The translations under genes were made by a program, and so were the position numbers. Below the pieces are notes generated by a model. The model was not told the origin of the DNA. It was given only the letters and a program-made list of their open reading frames with translations, and did not search any database. Below are positions 1 to 7,792 of a stretch of DNA of 21,423 nt, in pieces (the first letter of the stretch is position 1; the number at the start of each line of letters is the position of its first letter). Origin of the DNA: Kiloniellales bacterium (lineage in GTDB: Bacteria > Pseudomonadota > Alphaproteobacteria > Kiloniellales > JAKSDN01). Where the stretch lies: the NCBI GenBank assembly GCA_022360075.1, contig JAKSDN010001157.1:1-21423 (forward strand). The letters run 5' to 3'.

Positions 1-56
1 CGCAGCCCCGCGGCTTCGCTGGGCGGCGCTTTTTCTTCCGTGATTGCTTGAGCCAT
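1..56 (-). CDS. Start of an unidentified gene, cut by the window edge
   Basis: An ATG at 54-56 (minus strand) opens a frame that runs off the left edge, reading MAQAITEEKAPPSEAAGLR. It lies 66 bases beyond the stop of the upstream M16 gene on the same strand, so it could be the last member of that run or a new unit after a weak terminator. No clear Shine-Dalgarno sequence precedes it. Nineteen residues are too few to assign a family. Whether it is a real gene rests only on the open frame, the strand and the spacing. Confidence 0.4.
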   Translation of the reverse strand, partial: MAQAITEEKAPPSEAAGL

Positions 57-90
57 GTGAGCGTTCGATCCGGCGTCGGCACGCCGGTCG

Positions 91-115
91 AAGGAGGAAC
101 CCGGCGCGTCCGGGT
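91..115 (-). terminator. Possible weak intrinsic terminator after the M16 pair
   Basis: Read on the minus strand, just past the stop at 123, there is a 6-bp GC stem (ACCCGG / CCGGGT, 99-115) with a 5-base loop, followed by TTCCTCCTTC. The stem is short and the T-tract is interrupted by C, so this is only a candidate. Confidence 0.3.
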
Positions 116-122
116 CAGGCTA

Positions 123-1532
123 TCAGAGTCGCTTCTGGCTCGGAAGCGCGCTCTCGGACGCCCCGTCGGCGGCCGGCGCGGTCTCGCCGCCGCCGTCGCT
201 CAGGCGGCGCGCCGCCTCGAGTCCCTCGGGCATGCCCACGACCACGACGGTCAGCGCCTCGGGGTCGTAGAGCCGGCGGGCGACGCGCTCGGCGTCCTCC
301 AAGGTGACCGCCTCGATCAGCGCGTTGCGCTCGTTGATGTAGTCGATGCCCAGGTTCTCGAGCTGAATGCCGACCAGGATGCGCGCGATGCGCCCGCTGC
401 TGGAAAAACGCAAGGGGTAGGAGCCGGTCAGGTAGGTCTTGGCGTCCCGCAGCTCCTCGGCGGTCGGGCCCGACTCGGCCATGCGTCGCCATTCGGCCCG
501 CATGATCTCGATCGACTCGGCGACGGCCGCATTCTGGGTGGCCACGCCGCCCATCACCAGCCCGGCATGGTCGAGAGGGCTGAGATAGGAGTAGACCGAA
601 TAGGCCAGGCCGCGCTTCTCCCTGACCTCGCTGTAGAGACGCGAGGAGAAGCCGCCGCCGCCCAGGACGTAGTTCACGATGTAGGCGGCGAAGAAGTCGG
701 GGTCGTCGCGCTTGAGCCCGGCATGGCCCATGGCCACGACCGATTGCGGCACGTCCTGCTCGACCACCAGGAACTCGCCCGTCGCCGCCGGTGTGATCTC
801 CGCGACCACGGCCGAGTCCGCCGTCGCCGGCAGCTTGCCGAAGCTGCGGTCGAGCTGGCGCGCCAAGTCATCGGCCGTAATGTCGCCGACGACGGCCACG
901 ACCAGGCCCTCGCGCACCAGGCGCGCGGCGGCGAAGCGGCGGAAGTCCTCGGCGGTGAGTGCCTGGACGCTGTCGATCGTGCCGTTGACCGGCCGGGCAT
1001 AGGGATGCTCGCCGAACAGCAGGCGGCGCAGCGTGCGGCTGGCGATGCGGCCCGGGTCGTTCGACTCGCGCTTGAGCATGCTGAGGATCTGGCCGCGGAT
1101 GCGCTCCAGCGGCTCGGGATCGAAGCGCGGCTCGCTGACCGCCAGGCGCAGGAGATCGAAGGCGGTGTCGGCGTTCTCGGTCAGGGTCTGCATCTCGCCG
1201 CGGAAGTTGTCGAGCCCGGCATCGAAGGAGAGGCGAATCGACAGCGACGCCAGGCGCTCCTGGAAGGCCTGGGAGTCGAGCGGTCCCGCGCCCTCATCGA
1301 GCAGGCCCGAGGCCATATTGGCCAGGCCCTCCTTGCCGGCCGGGTCGAGCGCCGCGCTGCCGCGGAAGGCGAACTGCACCGAGATGATCGGGTTGCTGTG
1401 GTCCTCGACCAGCCAGGCCTCGACGCCGCCGGGGCTGATGACGCGCTGGACCTCGACCGCCAGAGCCGTGGAGGCCGGCAGGACGAGGATCAGGACGGCG
1501 AGGGCGAAACGCGACAGGAAGCGCGGAGACAT
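123..1532 (-). CDS. M16 family peptidase-like protein, non-catalytic partner
   Basis: A 469-residue secreted protein of the M16 (insulinase/pitrilysin, processing-peptidase-like) family. The ATG at 1532 is preferred over the longer frame from 1619. AAGGA precedes it at good spacing, and translation then begins with a signal peptide (MSPRFLSRF, hydrophobic core, ALA cleavage site near residue 25). The family's HxxEH zinc motif should follow the early FRGSA...EGLAN stretch, but the sequence there reads LANMASGLLDEG, so the metal site is missing. The C-terminal half keeps the conserved SRLYSEVREKRGLAYSV segment. Such inactive chains usually pair with an active M16 chain, as alpha- and beta-MPP do. 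Here the active gene lies directly upstream at 1810-3183 on the same strand. A role in periplasmic peptide turnover is inferred. Confidence 0.9.
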   Translation of the reverse strand: MSPRFLSRFALAVLILVLPASTALAVEVQRVISPGGVEAWLVEDHSNPIISVQFAFRGSAALDPAGKEGLANMASGLLDEGAGPLDSQAFQERLASLSIRLSFDAGLDNFRGEMQTLTENADTAFDLLRLAVSEPRFDPEPLERIRGQILSMLKRESNDPGRIASRTLRRLLFGEHPYARPVNGTIDSVQALTAEDFRRFAAARLVREGLVVAVVGDITADDLARQLDRSFGKLPATADSAVVAEITPAATGEFLVVEQDVPQSVVAMGHAGLKRDDPDFFAAYIVNYVLGGGGFSSRLYSEVREKRGLAYSVYSYLSPLDHAGLVMGGVATQNAAVAESIEIMRAEWRRMAESGPTAEELRDAKTYLTGSYPLRFSSSGRIARILVGIQLENLGIDYINERNALIEAVTLEDAERVARRLYDPEALTVVVVGMPEGLEAARRLSDGGGETAPAADGASESALPSQKRL

Positions 1533-1614
1533 GGCGGAGTCCTTAGCGGGAGCGCGAGGTGATCGAGGCGGCGGATAGGCCGTCATGACAGGCGATCTCG
1601 ACAGCATTTCGGGT

Positions 1615-1732
1615 GTCACCCCCGGGCTTGACCCGGGGGGCCAGAGAGGCCCCGAAACCAGACAAGGCTGGCAGAATTTTCAAACGACTACATCCGTCGG
1701 CCTGGATGCCCGGGTCAAGCCCGGGCATGACA
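1615..1732. repeat. Palindromic intergenic repeat, family A, copy 1
   Basis: The element starts with GTCACCCCCGGGCTTGACCC and ends with the inverted GGGTCAAGCCCGGGCATGAC, so its ends form a long inverted repeat. Each end is also a local hairpin (GCCCGGG-TCAAG-CCCGGGC at the right end). Two smaller hairpins lie inside: GGGGCC/GGCCCC at 1637-1653 and CCAG/CTGG at 1658-1671. A diverged second copy occurs at 3399-3513. This type of GTCA...CCCGGGCTTGACCCGGG element is familiar as a dispersed, non-coding repeat in alphaproteobacterial genomes. It separates the two M16 genes. Confidence 0.8.
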
Positions 1733-1764
1733 TTCCACTCTGAGGACAAACGATCGCGGAGCAT

Positions 1765-1800
1765 GCATCGCCTGAGAGAACGGAGTCTCAGCATGGATGC
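1765..1800 (-). other. Imperfect hairpin after the catalytic M16 gene
   Basis: Just past the stop of the upstream M16 gene lies an interrupted stem: GCATC (1765-1769) with GATGC (1796-1800), and CTGAGA (1772-1777) with TCTCAG (1786-1791). No T-tract follows, so it may stabilise or pause the transcript between the two peptidase genes rather than end it. The role is inferred. Confidence 0.35.
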
Positions 1801-1809
1801 CATCATGCC

Positions 1810-3183
1810 CTAAGACGTCGGCTTGGGCAGCAGCACACCGGTCACCGAGCGGCGCGCGTCGAAGACGGCGCGCGCGGCGGCGTTGACCTGCTCGGCGGTC
1901 ACCGCCTCGATGCGCTCGGGCCAGCTCTCCACGTCCTCGACGCTCTGCCCGGTGGCGAGCGAGCGGCCGAGGATGTTGGCGCCGGTCGACAGGCTGTCGC
2001 GCGCGTAGATCGCGCTCGAGCGCATCCGCGTCTTGGCGGCCGCCACCTCCTCTTCGGTGACGCCGCTCTCGAGCAGGGCCTCGATCTGGGCGCGCAAGGC
2101 GGCCTCGGCCGCGTCCAGCTCGATGCCGGGGCGCGGGGTCACGTAGAAGCGGTAGTTGGTGAGATCCACGGAGCCCGCGCCATAGCCGCTGCCGGCCCCG
2201 GCCGCCACCGCCTGCTCGACCACCAGGCGGCGATAGAGCCGGCTGGTCGTGCCGCCGCCGAGAATCTCGTCGAGCACCTGGAGCGGATAGGCGTGCTCGC
2301 TCGCCCCGGCGCCGTAGCTCGGCGCCAGATAGTCGATCCAGAGCGACGGCTGGCGCACGCGCGGGCTCTCCAGGGTGACCCGTCGCGGTGCGAGTTGTTT
2401 CGGCTCGCTCGGCCTCACGCGGTCCGGCAGATCGCGCGCCGGGATCACGCCATAGTACCTCTCGGCAAGCCCTCTGACCTCCTCGGCGGTGACGTCGCCG
2501 GCCACGACCAGGATGGCGTTGTTGGGCGCATACCAGCGCTCGTAGAACGCGAGCGCATCCTCGGTCGTCAGGCCGCGCATCTCGTGCTCCCAGCCGATGA
2601 TCGGGATGCCGTAGGGATGATTGAGGAAGAGCGAGGCGGTGACCATCTCGCTGAGCTGGGCGCCGGGCTCGTTGTCGGTGCGGCTGCGCCGCTCCTCGAG
2701 GATCACGTCGCGCTCGGGATCGACCACGGCGTCGCTCAGGCGCAGATTGGCCATGCGGTCGGCCTCGAAGCGCATCATGAGCTCGAGCCGGTCCTTGGCG
2801 ATGGTCTGGAAATAGGCCGTGTAGTCCCAGCTCGTGAAGGCGTTCTCCTGCCCGCCGTTGCGCGCGATGATCTCTGAGAACTCGCCGGGCGCCATGGTCT
2901 CGGTGCCCTTGAACATGAGATGCTCAAGGAAGTGGGCGATGCCCGACTTGCCCGGCGGCTCGTCGGCGGCGCCGACCCGGTACCAGACCATGTGGGTGAC
3001 GATCGGCGCCCGGCTGTTGGCGATCACCACCACCTCGAGCCCGTTGTCGAGGGTGAAGGTCTCGGGATCGAAGACCTTGGCCGAGACTGGGGCCAAAGCC
3101 GGCGGCGCGAGCGACGCGGCAAGCGAGATCGCACCGACGGCGAGCGTCGCCGCCAGCCGCCTTGGATGAAAGGAAAGCCTCAT
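1810..3183 (-). CDS. M16 family zinc metallopeptidase, catalytic subunit
   Basis: A 457-residue exported M16 peptidase. AGGAGG sits at normal spacing before the ATG at 3183. An N-terminal signal peptide (residues 1-35, Ala-rich) precedes the start of the mature domain (FTLDNGLEVVVIANSRAP). The inverted zinc motif HxxEH is intact as H84-F-L-E87-H88 within SGIAHFLEHLMFKGT. The third zinc ligand is expected about 75 residues later, at E163/E164 in DVILEERRSRTDNEPG. The C-terminal half carries the usual GGGTTSRLYRRLVVEQ segment. With the zinc-less M16 gene downstream it probably forms an active/inactive two-chain peptidase, as in the MPP-like family. The substrate is unknown. It is called M16B-like rather than pqqL or ptrA because the two-gene arrangement and about 450-residue size fit the short processing-peptidase class. 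Confidence 0.93.
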   Translation of the reverse strand: MRLSFHPRRLAATLAVGAISLAASLAPPALAPVSAKVFDPETFTLDNGLEVVVIANSRAPIVTHMVWYRVGAADEPPGKSGIAHFLEHLMFKGTETMAPGEFSEIIARNGGQENAFTSWDYTAYFQTIAKDRLELMMRFEADRMANLRLSDAVVDPERDVILEERRSRTDNEPGAQLSEMVTASLFLNHPYGIPIIGWEHEMRGLTTEDALAFYERWYAPNNAILVVAGDVTAEEVRGLAERYYGVIPARDLPDRVRPSEPKQLAPRRVTLESPRVRQPSLWIDYLAPSYGAGASEHAYPLQVLDEILGGGTTSRLYRRLVVEQAVAAGAGSGYGAGSVDLTNYRFYVTPRPGIELDAAEAALRAQIEALLESGVTEEEVAAAKTRMRSSAIYARDSLSTGANILGRSLATGQSVEDVESWPERIEAVTAEQVNAAARAVFDARRSVTGVLLPKPTS

Positions 3184-3584
3184 CGAGCCTCCTGACTGGG
3201 TCGCCGAGCGCCCCCGACCGGATCGCCGCAGGCGGAGTTAGGGCATTAACCCTATGGCTTCCCTATATGGGCCCTCCGTCCCAAGCGGCAAGCGGCGCGG
3301 CGCGGACCATCAAGCGCTCGTGAAGCTTGCGGCGAACATGGTTAACGGAAGCTTGCCGGGAGTGAATTCGCGGCACCGGCCGACACCACTCCTCGACTGT
3401 CACCCTCGGGCTTGGCCCGAGGGTCCATGGCAGGGGCCTAGACCGGGACGGCGCGACATGGGCCCGCTGTCTCCGCAACGACCACGACTGCTCGAGTCAA
3501 GCCCGAGCACGACATCCTTTTTGATCGCGGCCTTGGCGCGTCTTCTTGGATCGAGCCCGGCAACAACGGACCGCAAGGACGAGC
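3184..3584. other. 401-base intergenic region with promoter space and a repeat
   Basis: This gap lies between the DUF3035 gene and the M16 pair, all read leftward. It contains the Shine-Dalgarno of the M16 gene (3185-3195), a mixed-composition stretch at 3230-3390 that could hold a promoter, and repeat copy 2 at 3399-3513. I see no convincing -35/-10 pair and no small gene. The short frames here come from the repeat. Confidence 0.5.
3399..3513. repeat. Palindromic intergenic repeat, family A, copy 2
   Basis: This is a diverged copy of the element at 1615-1732. The left end is GTCACCCTCGGGCTTGGCCC and the right end is CGAGTCAAGCCCGAGCACGAC, inverted relative to each other, at nearly the same length (115 versus 118 bases). 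The differing positions partly keep base-pairing (CCCTCGGGC with GCCCGAGG), which suggests the hairpins, not the exact sequence, are maintained. Confidence 0.75.
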
Positions 3585-4169
3585 CTAGAACAGATCCTCC
3601 AGGATCGCCTTCTCGCGGCGTTCGATCGTCGGTGTCTCGCCGGTGCCGACAGGCCGGCCGAGCGCCTCGTTCTCGCGCAGGCGCGAAGCTTCGGCCTCGG
3701 CATCGATGACCACGCCGGGCTTTTCTTCCTCGCGCCAGAACACCAGGTAGTCGATGAAGTCCTGGTTGTCCTCGTTGATCTGCTCGGTCTCGCGGTCGAT
3801 CACTTGGCGGATGTCGGCATTGCCGCCACCGGCCCCGGCCGCCGTGAGCAGGGCGCGCTCGCCGCGCGAGCGACGGTCGGAAGGATCGCGGACCTCGAAG
3901 GCCTGCTGCTGCCCGTCGGCGCGGAACACCGCGGTCCTGGCCTGCTGGGTGGCCGTGCCCTCCTGGGGCCGGGCCACGCCCGGCTCGGGCGGCCGTAGCG
4001 TGAAGTCCGGCGGCAGGCTGAGCGGCGCGCGCGAGACCACGCGAAACTCATCCGGCGCCTGCTTGCCGAGGCCGAGCTGGCTCTTGATTCCATCGACGTT
4101 GCCGCAACCCGCCAAGGCGAGGCCCGTCGCGAGCGCAAACGAGCGCCAAACTACTCTTGTCCCCCACAT
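3585..4169 (-). CDS. DUF3035 lipoprotein, BamF-like outer-membrane assembly factor
   Basis: A 194-residue predicted lipoprotein. The N-terminus MWGTRVVWRS leads into a hydrophobic segment and the lipobox LALAGC, with C22 as the lipidated cysteine. The mature part starts with GNVDGIKSQLGLGKQAPDEF and then VVSRAPLSLPPDF, the recognisable core of the alphaproteobacterial DUF3035 family. That family has been linked to the BAM complex as subunit BamF in Caulobacter. The link is family knowledge, not something the sequence proves. Its gene directly follows lspA, whose product would cleave its signal peptide. The gap is 35 bases, suggesting co-transcription. A GGTAAAGGGAA stretch precedes the start. 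The C-terminus is charged and ends in KAILEDLF. Confidence 0.85.
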   Translation of the reverse strand: MWGTRVVWRSFALATGLALAGCGNVDGIKSQLGLGKQAPDEFRVVSRAPLSLPPDFTLRPPEPGVARPQEGTATQQARTAVFRADGQQQAFEVRDPSDRRSRGERALLTAAGAGGGNADIRQVIDRETEQINEDNQDFIDYLVFWREEEKPGVVIDAEAEASRLRENEALGRPVGTGETPTIERREKAILEDLF

Positions 4170-4204
4170 CGTCCGGATTCCCTTTACCGGTATCCCTTTG
4201 TAGA

Positions 4205-4681
4205 TCAGCGCTCTTTTTTAGCGCTGTCATCGTCGAGGAACAAGCCGTCGATCAGCAGCAGCACGACCCCGACCGTGATCGCGCTGTCGGCGAGGTTGAA
4301 GGCTGGCCAGTGCCAGCCCGCCACATGGAAGTCGAGGAAGTCAACCACGCCGGGCCGCAAGATGCGGTCGATCACGTTGCCGATCGCGCCGCCGACGATC
4401 AGGCCGATCGACAAGGCGAGCCAGCGCCGCTCCTGGCGCCGCAGCCAGATCAGCAGGCCGGCACAGACCGCCACGGCCAGCGCGCTGAGAACCCAGGGCC
4501 GCCAGGCCGACTCGCCGCTGAACAAGCCGAAGCTGACCCCAGTGTTGTACGTCAGCACCAGGTTGAAGAACCCCGTCACCTCGATCACCCGCGGTGGCTG
4601 CATGACCACGGCGAGGATCCACCACTTGCTCAGGTGATCGAGCAGGATGACGAGGATGGCGAGGCCGAGGGACAGTCTCAT
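4205..4681 (-). CDS. lspA: Lipoprotein signal peptidase (signal peptidase II)
   Basis: A 158-residue inner-membrane aspartyl peptidase that removes the signal peptide from diacylglyceryl-modified prolipoproteins. Four membrane segments are visible (about 5-25, 63-80, 88-105, 130-148). All family motifs are present: LDHLSKWW near residue 15, NTGVSFG at 46-52, GGAIGNVIDR at 97-106, VVDFLDFH at 112-119 and FNLADSAI at 128-135. The catalytic aspartates should be D105 and D132. The length is normal for the family. It follows ileS on the same strand, a very common proteobacterial order, but here a 119-base structured repeat lies in the 237-base gap between them. The Shine-Dalgarno is weak. Confidence 0.97.
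   Translation of the reverse strand: MRLSLGLAILVILLDHLSKWWILAVVMQPPRVIEVTGFFNLVLTYNTGVSFGLFSGESAWRPWVLSALAVAVCAGLLIWLRRQERRWLALSIGLIVGGAIGNVIDRILRPGVVDFLDFHVAGWHWPAFNLADSAITVGVVLLLIDGLFLDDDSAKKER
4206..4226 (-). other. Perfect 7-bp hairpin overlapping the lspA stop codon
   Basis: CAGCGCT (4206-4212) and AGCGCTG (4220-4226) are perfect inverted repeats around a 7-base A/T loop. The stem covers the last lspA codons and its TGA. On the transcript the loop is A-rich. No U-tract follows, so it is not a standard terminator, but it could affect translation of the lipoprotein gene starting 35 bases on. Confidence 0.45.
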
Positions 4682-4736
4682 TTAGAAAGCTCATGGGCTA
4701 CTTGTCGGGAGACACAACGAGCGCAGCAAGACCGCC

Positions 4737-4855
4737 GTGCGTCCTTCGAGACGCGTCCTAACGGACGCTCCTCAGGATGAGGTAAATCTTTGGTGGCACG
4801 AAGAGAAGCCCTCATCCTGAGGAGCCCGCGACAGCGGGCGTCTCGAAGGACGCAC
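4737..4855. repeat. Cloverleaf-like intergenic repeat, family B
   Basis: The outer stem is a perfect 18-bp inverted repeat: GTGCGTCCTTCGAGACGC (4737-4754) with its complement at 4838-4855. Inside are a hairpin CGTCC-TAAC-GGACG (4754-4767), a perfect 15-bp central stem CTCCTCAGGATGAGG (4768-4782) with 4810-4824 around a 27-base loop, and a hairpin CCCGC-GACA-GCGGG (4825-4838). Together they fold like a cloverleaf. The CTCATCCTGAGGAG...TCTCGAAGGACG signature is familiar from repeats dispersed in Rhizobiales/Rhodospirillales genomes. It lies between ileS and lspA and would be in their shared transcript. Confidence 0.85.
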
Positions 4856-4918
4856 GACGTCATTCCAACACACCTGTTAACCCTTCACCTGCCCTGACTG
4901 CCAAGTCTGGAACCGAAG

Positions 4919-7792
4919 CTACTGCGCGGCTGCGCCTAGGTGCTGCACCGCGTCGGCGCAGCGCCCGCAGGTTCCCGGCGCCTCGGGATGGGCGCCGACC
5001 TCCGGCAGGATGCGCCAGCAGCGCTCGCACTTCTCGCCCTCGGCCGCTCCGACCCGGACCGCGACGCCCGGCACCTCTTCCAGCGTGAAGGCGCCGTCAG
5101 GCGCCGCACCTTCCTGTAGGGTCAGCGCCGAGGTGATGGCGATTTCGGCCAGGTCGAAACCCTCGACCGCGGCGCGCAGGCCTGCATCCTCGATGAAGAC
5201 CTGCGGATGGGCCTGCAGCGACGAGCCGATGCGCTTTTCGGCACGCTCCAGCTCCAGCGCGCCGGTGACCACGCGGCGCAGCTCCCGGAGCTTGGCGATA
5301 CGGGCCGCCAGCGTTTCGTCGCGCCACGCGGCCGGCACCTCGGGGAAGAGCCGCAGGTGCACGCTCGCCGCCACGCCGTCGGCGCCGGCCTTCGGGTTGC
5401 GCGCCCACCAGGCCTCCTCGGCGGTGAAGCAGAGGATCGGCGCGAGCCAGGCGGTCAAGTGGTCGAACAGCAGGTCCAACACCGTGCGGCAGGCGCGCCG
5501 CACCGGCGAGTCCGGGCGGTCGCAGTAGAGCGAGTCCTTGCGCACGTCGAAATAGAAGGCCGAGAGGTCGACGGCGCAGAACTGATGGAGCTGCTGATAG
5601 ATGCTGTGAAAGTCGAAGTCCGCGCAGCCCTCGCGCACGATGACGTCAAGCTCGGTCAGGCGGTGCAGCACCCAGCGCTCGAGCGCCGGCATCTCGGCCA
5701 GGTCGACGCGCTCGGCCGGGCTGAAGTCGGCCAGGTTGCCGATCAGGTAGCGCAGCGTGTTGCGCAGCCGGCGATAGGCATCGACCTGATAGCGCAGGAT
5801 CTCCGGCCCGACGCGGACGTCCTCGGCGTAGTCCGAGGCGACCACCCAGAGCCGCAGGATGTCGGCACCGCTCTGCTCGATCACCTCGGCCGGCAGGACC
5901 GAGTTGCCCAGCGACTTGGACATCTTGTGGCCCTTCTCGTCGAGCGCGAAGCCGTGGGTCAGCACCGCCTCGTAGGGCGCGCGCCCGCGCGTGCCGCAGG
6001 ACTCCAGCAGCGAGGTGTGGAACCAGCCGCGGTGCTGGTCGGAGCCCTCGAGATAGAGCGAGGCCGGCCAGGCGAGCTCGGGCCGGGTCTCGAGCACGAA
6101 GGCGTGGGTCGAGCCGGAATCGAACCAGACCTCGACGACGTCCATGATCTGCTCGTAGTCCTCGGCCTTGTAGTCGTTGCCGAGGAAGCGCTGCGGCTCG
6201 CTCGAGAACCAGGCGTCGCCGCCCTCTTCCTCGAAGACCTGGGCGATGCGCTCGACCACGGCCGCGTCGCGCAGCGGCTCGCCGCTCGCCTTCTCGACGA
6301 AGATCGGCAGCGGCACGCCCCAGAGCCGCTGGCGCGAGACGCACCAGTCCGGACGCTGCTCGATCATGGAGAAGAGCCGATCGCTACCGGCCGCCGGCAC
6401 GAAGCGCGTGTCGCGGATCGCCTGCAAGGCCTTCTCGCGCAGCTCGTTGGTCTCCATGGAGATGAACCACTGCGGCGTGTTGCGGAAGATCAGCGGCGCC
6501 TTGGAGCGCCAGGAATGGGGATAGCTGTGGGTGAGCTTGCCGCGCGCCAGCAGCTTGCCGGCTTCGTCGAGGGCGGCGACCACCGCCGGGTTGGCATCGC
6601 CCGGCTTGCCCTTGTCGGTGTAGACGAGCGTGCCGGCGAAGAGCGGCACCGAGGCGACGAAACGGCCCTCGCCGTCGATCGTGTGCGGCACCGGCAGGCC
6701 GTGCTGCTGGCCGAGCTCGAAGTCGTCGGCGCCGTGGCCGGGCGCGATGTGCACGAAGCCCGTGCCCTGGTCCATGGTGACGAAGTCGGCCGGATAAAGC
6801 GGCACATCGAAGTCGTAGCCGCCCTCGGCCGCCGGAACGCCGCGCAGCGGATGAGCGGTGCGCGTGCCCGCCAGTTCGGCACCCGCGAAACGCGCGAGTA
6901 CGCGGTGGCCTTCGATGCGGGCGTCCTTCAGCACCGCCTCGAGCAGGGCCTCTGCGATCACGAGCTTCTCGCCGGCAACGGCGCGACTCTCCTCGCCCGG
7001 CCGCTCGATCTCTACAACCAGGTAGGTCTCCTCCTCGGCGAAGGCGATCGCGCGGTTGCCGGGGATGGTCCAGGGCGTGGTGGTCCAGATCACCACTGCC
7101 GCCCCCTCGAGCTCGGGCCGGCTCGCCGCGACCACCGGGAAGCGCACCCAGATCGTGGTCGAGACATGGTCGGCGTACTCGACCTCGGCGTCGGCCAGCG
7201 CGGTCTTCTCGACCACCGACCAGAGCACCGGCCGGGCGCCGCTGTAGAGCCCGCCGTTGAGCAGAAACTTGCCGACCTCGCGCACGATCTGCGCCTCGGC
7301 CTCGAAGGCCATGGTGGTGTAGGGCCGCTCCCAGTCGCCCTCGACGCCCAGGCGCTTGAACTCCTCGGTCTGCACGCCGACCCAGTGGGCGGCGAAGTCG
7401 CGGCACTCGCGCCGGAACTCGACCGGCGGCACGGCGTCCTTGTCGAGGCCCTTCTCGCGGTAGGACTCCTCGACCTTCCACTCGATCGGCAGGCCGTGGC
7501 AGTCCCAGCCCGGCACGTAGTGGGCGTTCTTGCCGAGCATCTGCTGCGAACGGTTGATCACGTCCTTGAGGATCTTGTTGAGCGCGTGGCCCATGTGCAG
7601 ATGGCCGTTCGCGTAGGGCGGGCCGTCATGCAGGATGAACTTCTCGCGCCCGGCCGAGGTCTCGCGCAGGCGCTCGAACAGCTTCATTTCCGCCCAGCGC
7701 GCCAGAATCTCCGGCTCGCGCTTGGGCAGGCCCGCGCGCATCGGGAAATCGCTGCGCGGCAAGAACACCGTCGATCGATAATCTACAGTCAT
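4919..7792 (-). CDS. ileS: Isoleucyl-tRNA synthetase
   Basis: A 957-residue class Ia aminoacyl-tRNA synthetase that charges tRNA-Ile and edits mischarged valine. The ATG at 7792 gives the usual start MTVDYRSTVFLPRSDFPMRA. The frame can be extended to a GTG at 7873, but the extra 27 residues are not family-like. The nucleotide-binding HIGH motif reads HMGH at 66-69 (PYANGHLHMGH) and KMSKS is at 623-627. The CP1 editing domain lies between, with WTTTPWTIPGNRAI. The C-terminal zinc finger is complete: C922, C925, C942, C945 (CERC...CGRC). The short (957-residue), zinc-bearing form is the ordinary bacterial housekeeping type. It heads the ileS-lspA-DUF3035 run. A possible -10 (CTATAG, 7901-7906, minus strand) lies in the upstream gap. 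Confidence 0.97.
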   Translation of the reverse strand: MTVDYRSTVFLPRSDFPMRAGLPKREPEILARWAEMKLFERLRETSAGREKFILHDGPPYANGHLHMGHALNKILKDVINRSQQMLGKNAHYVPGWDCHGLPIEWKVEESYREKGLDKDAVPPVEFRRECRDFAAHWVGVQTEEFKRLGVEGDWERPYTTMAFEAEAQIVREVGKFLLNGGLYSGARPVLWSVVEKTALADAEVEYADHVSTTIWVRFPVVAASRPELEGAAVVIWTTTPWTIPGNRAIAFAEEETYLVVEIERPGEESRAVAGEKLVIAEALLEAVLKDARIEGHRVLARFAGAELAGTRTAHPLRGVPAAEGGYDFDVPLYPADFVTMDQGTGFVHIAPGHGADDFELGQQHGLPVPHTIDGEGRFVASVPLFAGTLVYTDKGKPGDANPAVVAALDEAGKLLARGKLTHSYPHSWRSKAPLIFRNTPQWFISMETNELREKALQAIRDTRFVPAAGSDRLFSMIEQRPDWCVSRQRLWGVPLPIFVEKASGEPLRDAAVVERIAQVFEEEGGDAWFSSEPQRFLGNDYKAEDYEQIMDVVEVWFDSGSTHAFVLETRPELAWPASLYLEGSDQHRGWFHTSLLESCGTRGRAPYEAVLTHGFALDEKGHKMSKSLGNSVLPAEVIEQSGADILRLWVVASDYAEDVRVGPEILRYQVDAYRRLRNTLRYLIGNLADFSPAERVDLAEMPALERWVLHRLTELDVIVREGCADFDFHSIYQQLHQFCAVDLSAFYFDVRKDSLYCDRPDSPVRRACRTVLDLLFDHLTAWLAPILCFTAEEAWWARNPKAGADGVAASVHLRLFPEVPAAWRDETLAARIAKLRELRRVVTGALELERAEKRIGSSLQAHPQVFIEDAGLRAAVEGFDLAEIAITSALTLQEGAAPDGAFTLEEVPGVAVRVGAAEGEKCERCWRILPEVGAHPEAPGTCGRCADAVQHLGAAAQ

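Noticed and set aside
48..1562. 504-codon open frame on the plus strand
   Set aside because: It lies antisense to the M16 gene at 123-1532, whose frame has a signal peptide and family motifs. Its product is a low-complexity Arg/Ala/Gly/Asp-rich string typical of shadow frames in GC-rich DNA.
1543..1806. Small protein containing MPGLDPGIQA between the M16 genes
   Set aside because: The peptide is the translation of the palindromic repeat at 1615-1732. This string recurs wherever the repeat is found and is not evidence of a gene.
4737..4855. tRNA gene, because of the cloverleaf fold
   Set aside because: The outer stem is 18 bp, and there is no anticodon loop, T-loop or CCA-end pattern. The arms match a dispersed repeat type instead.
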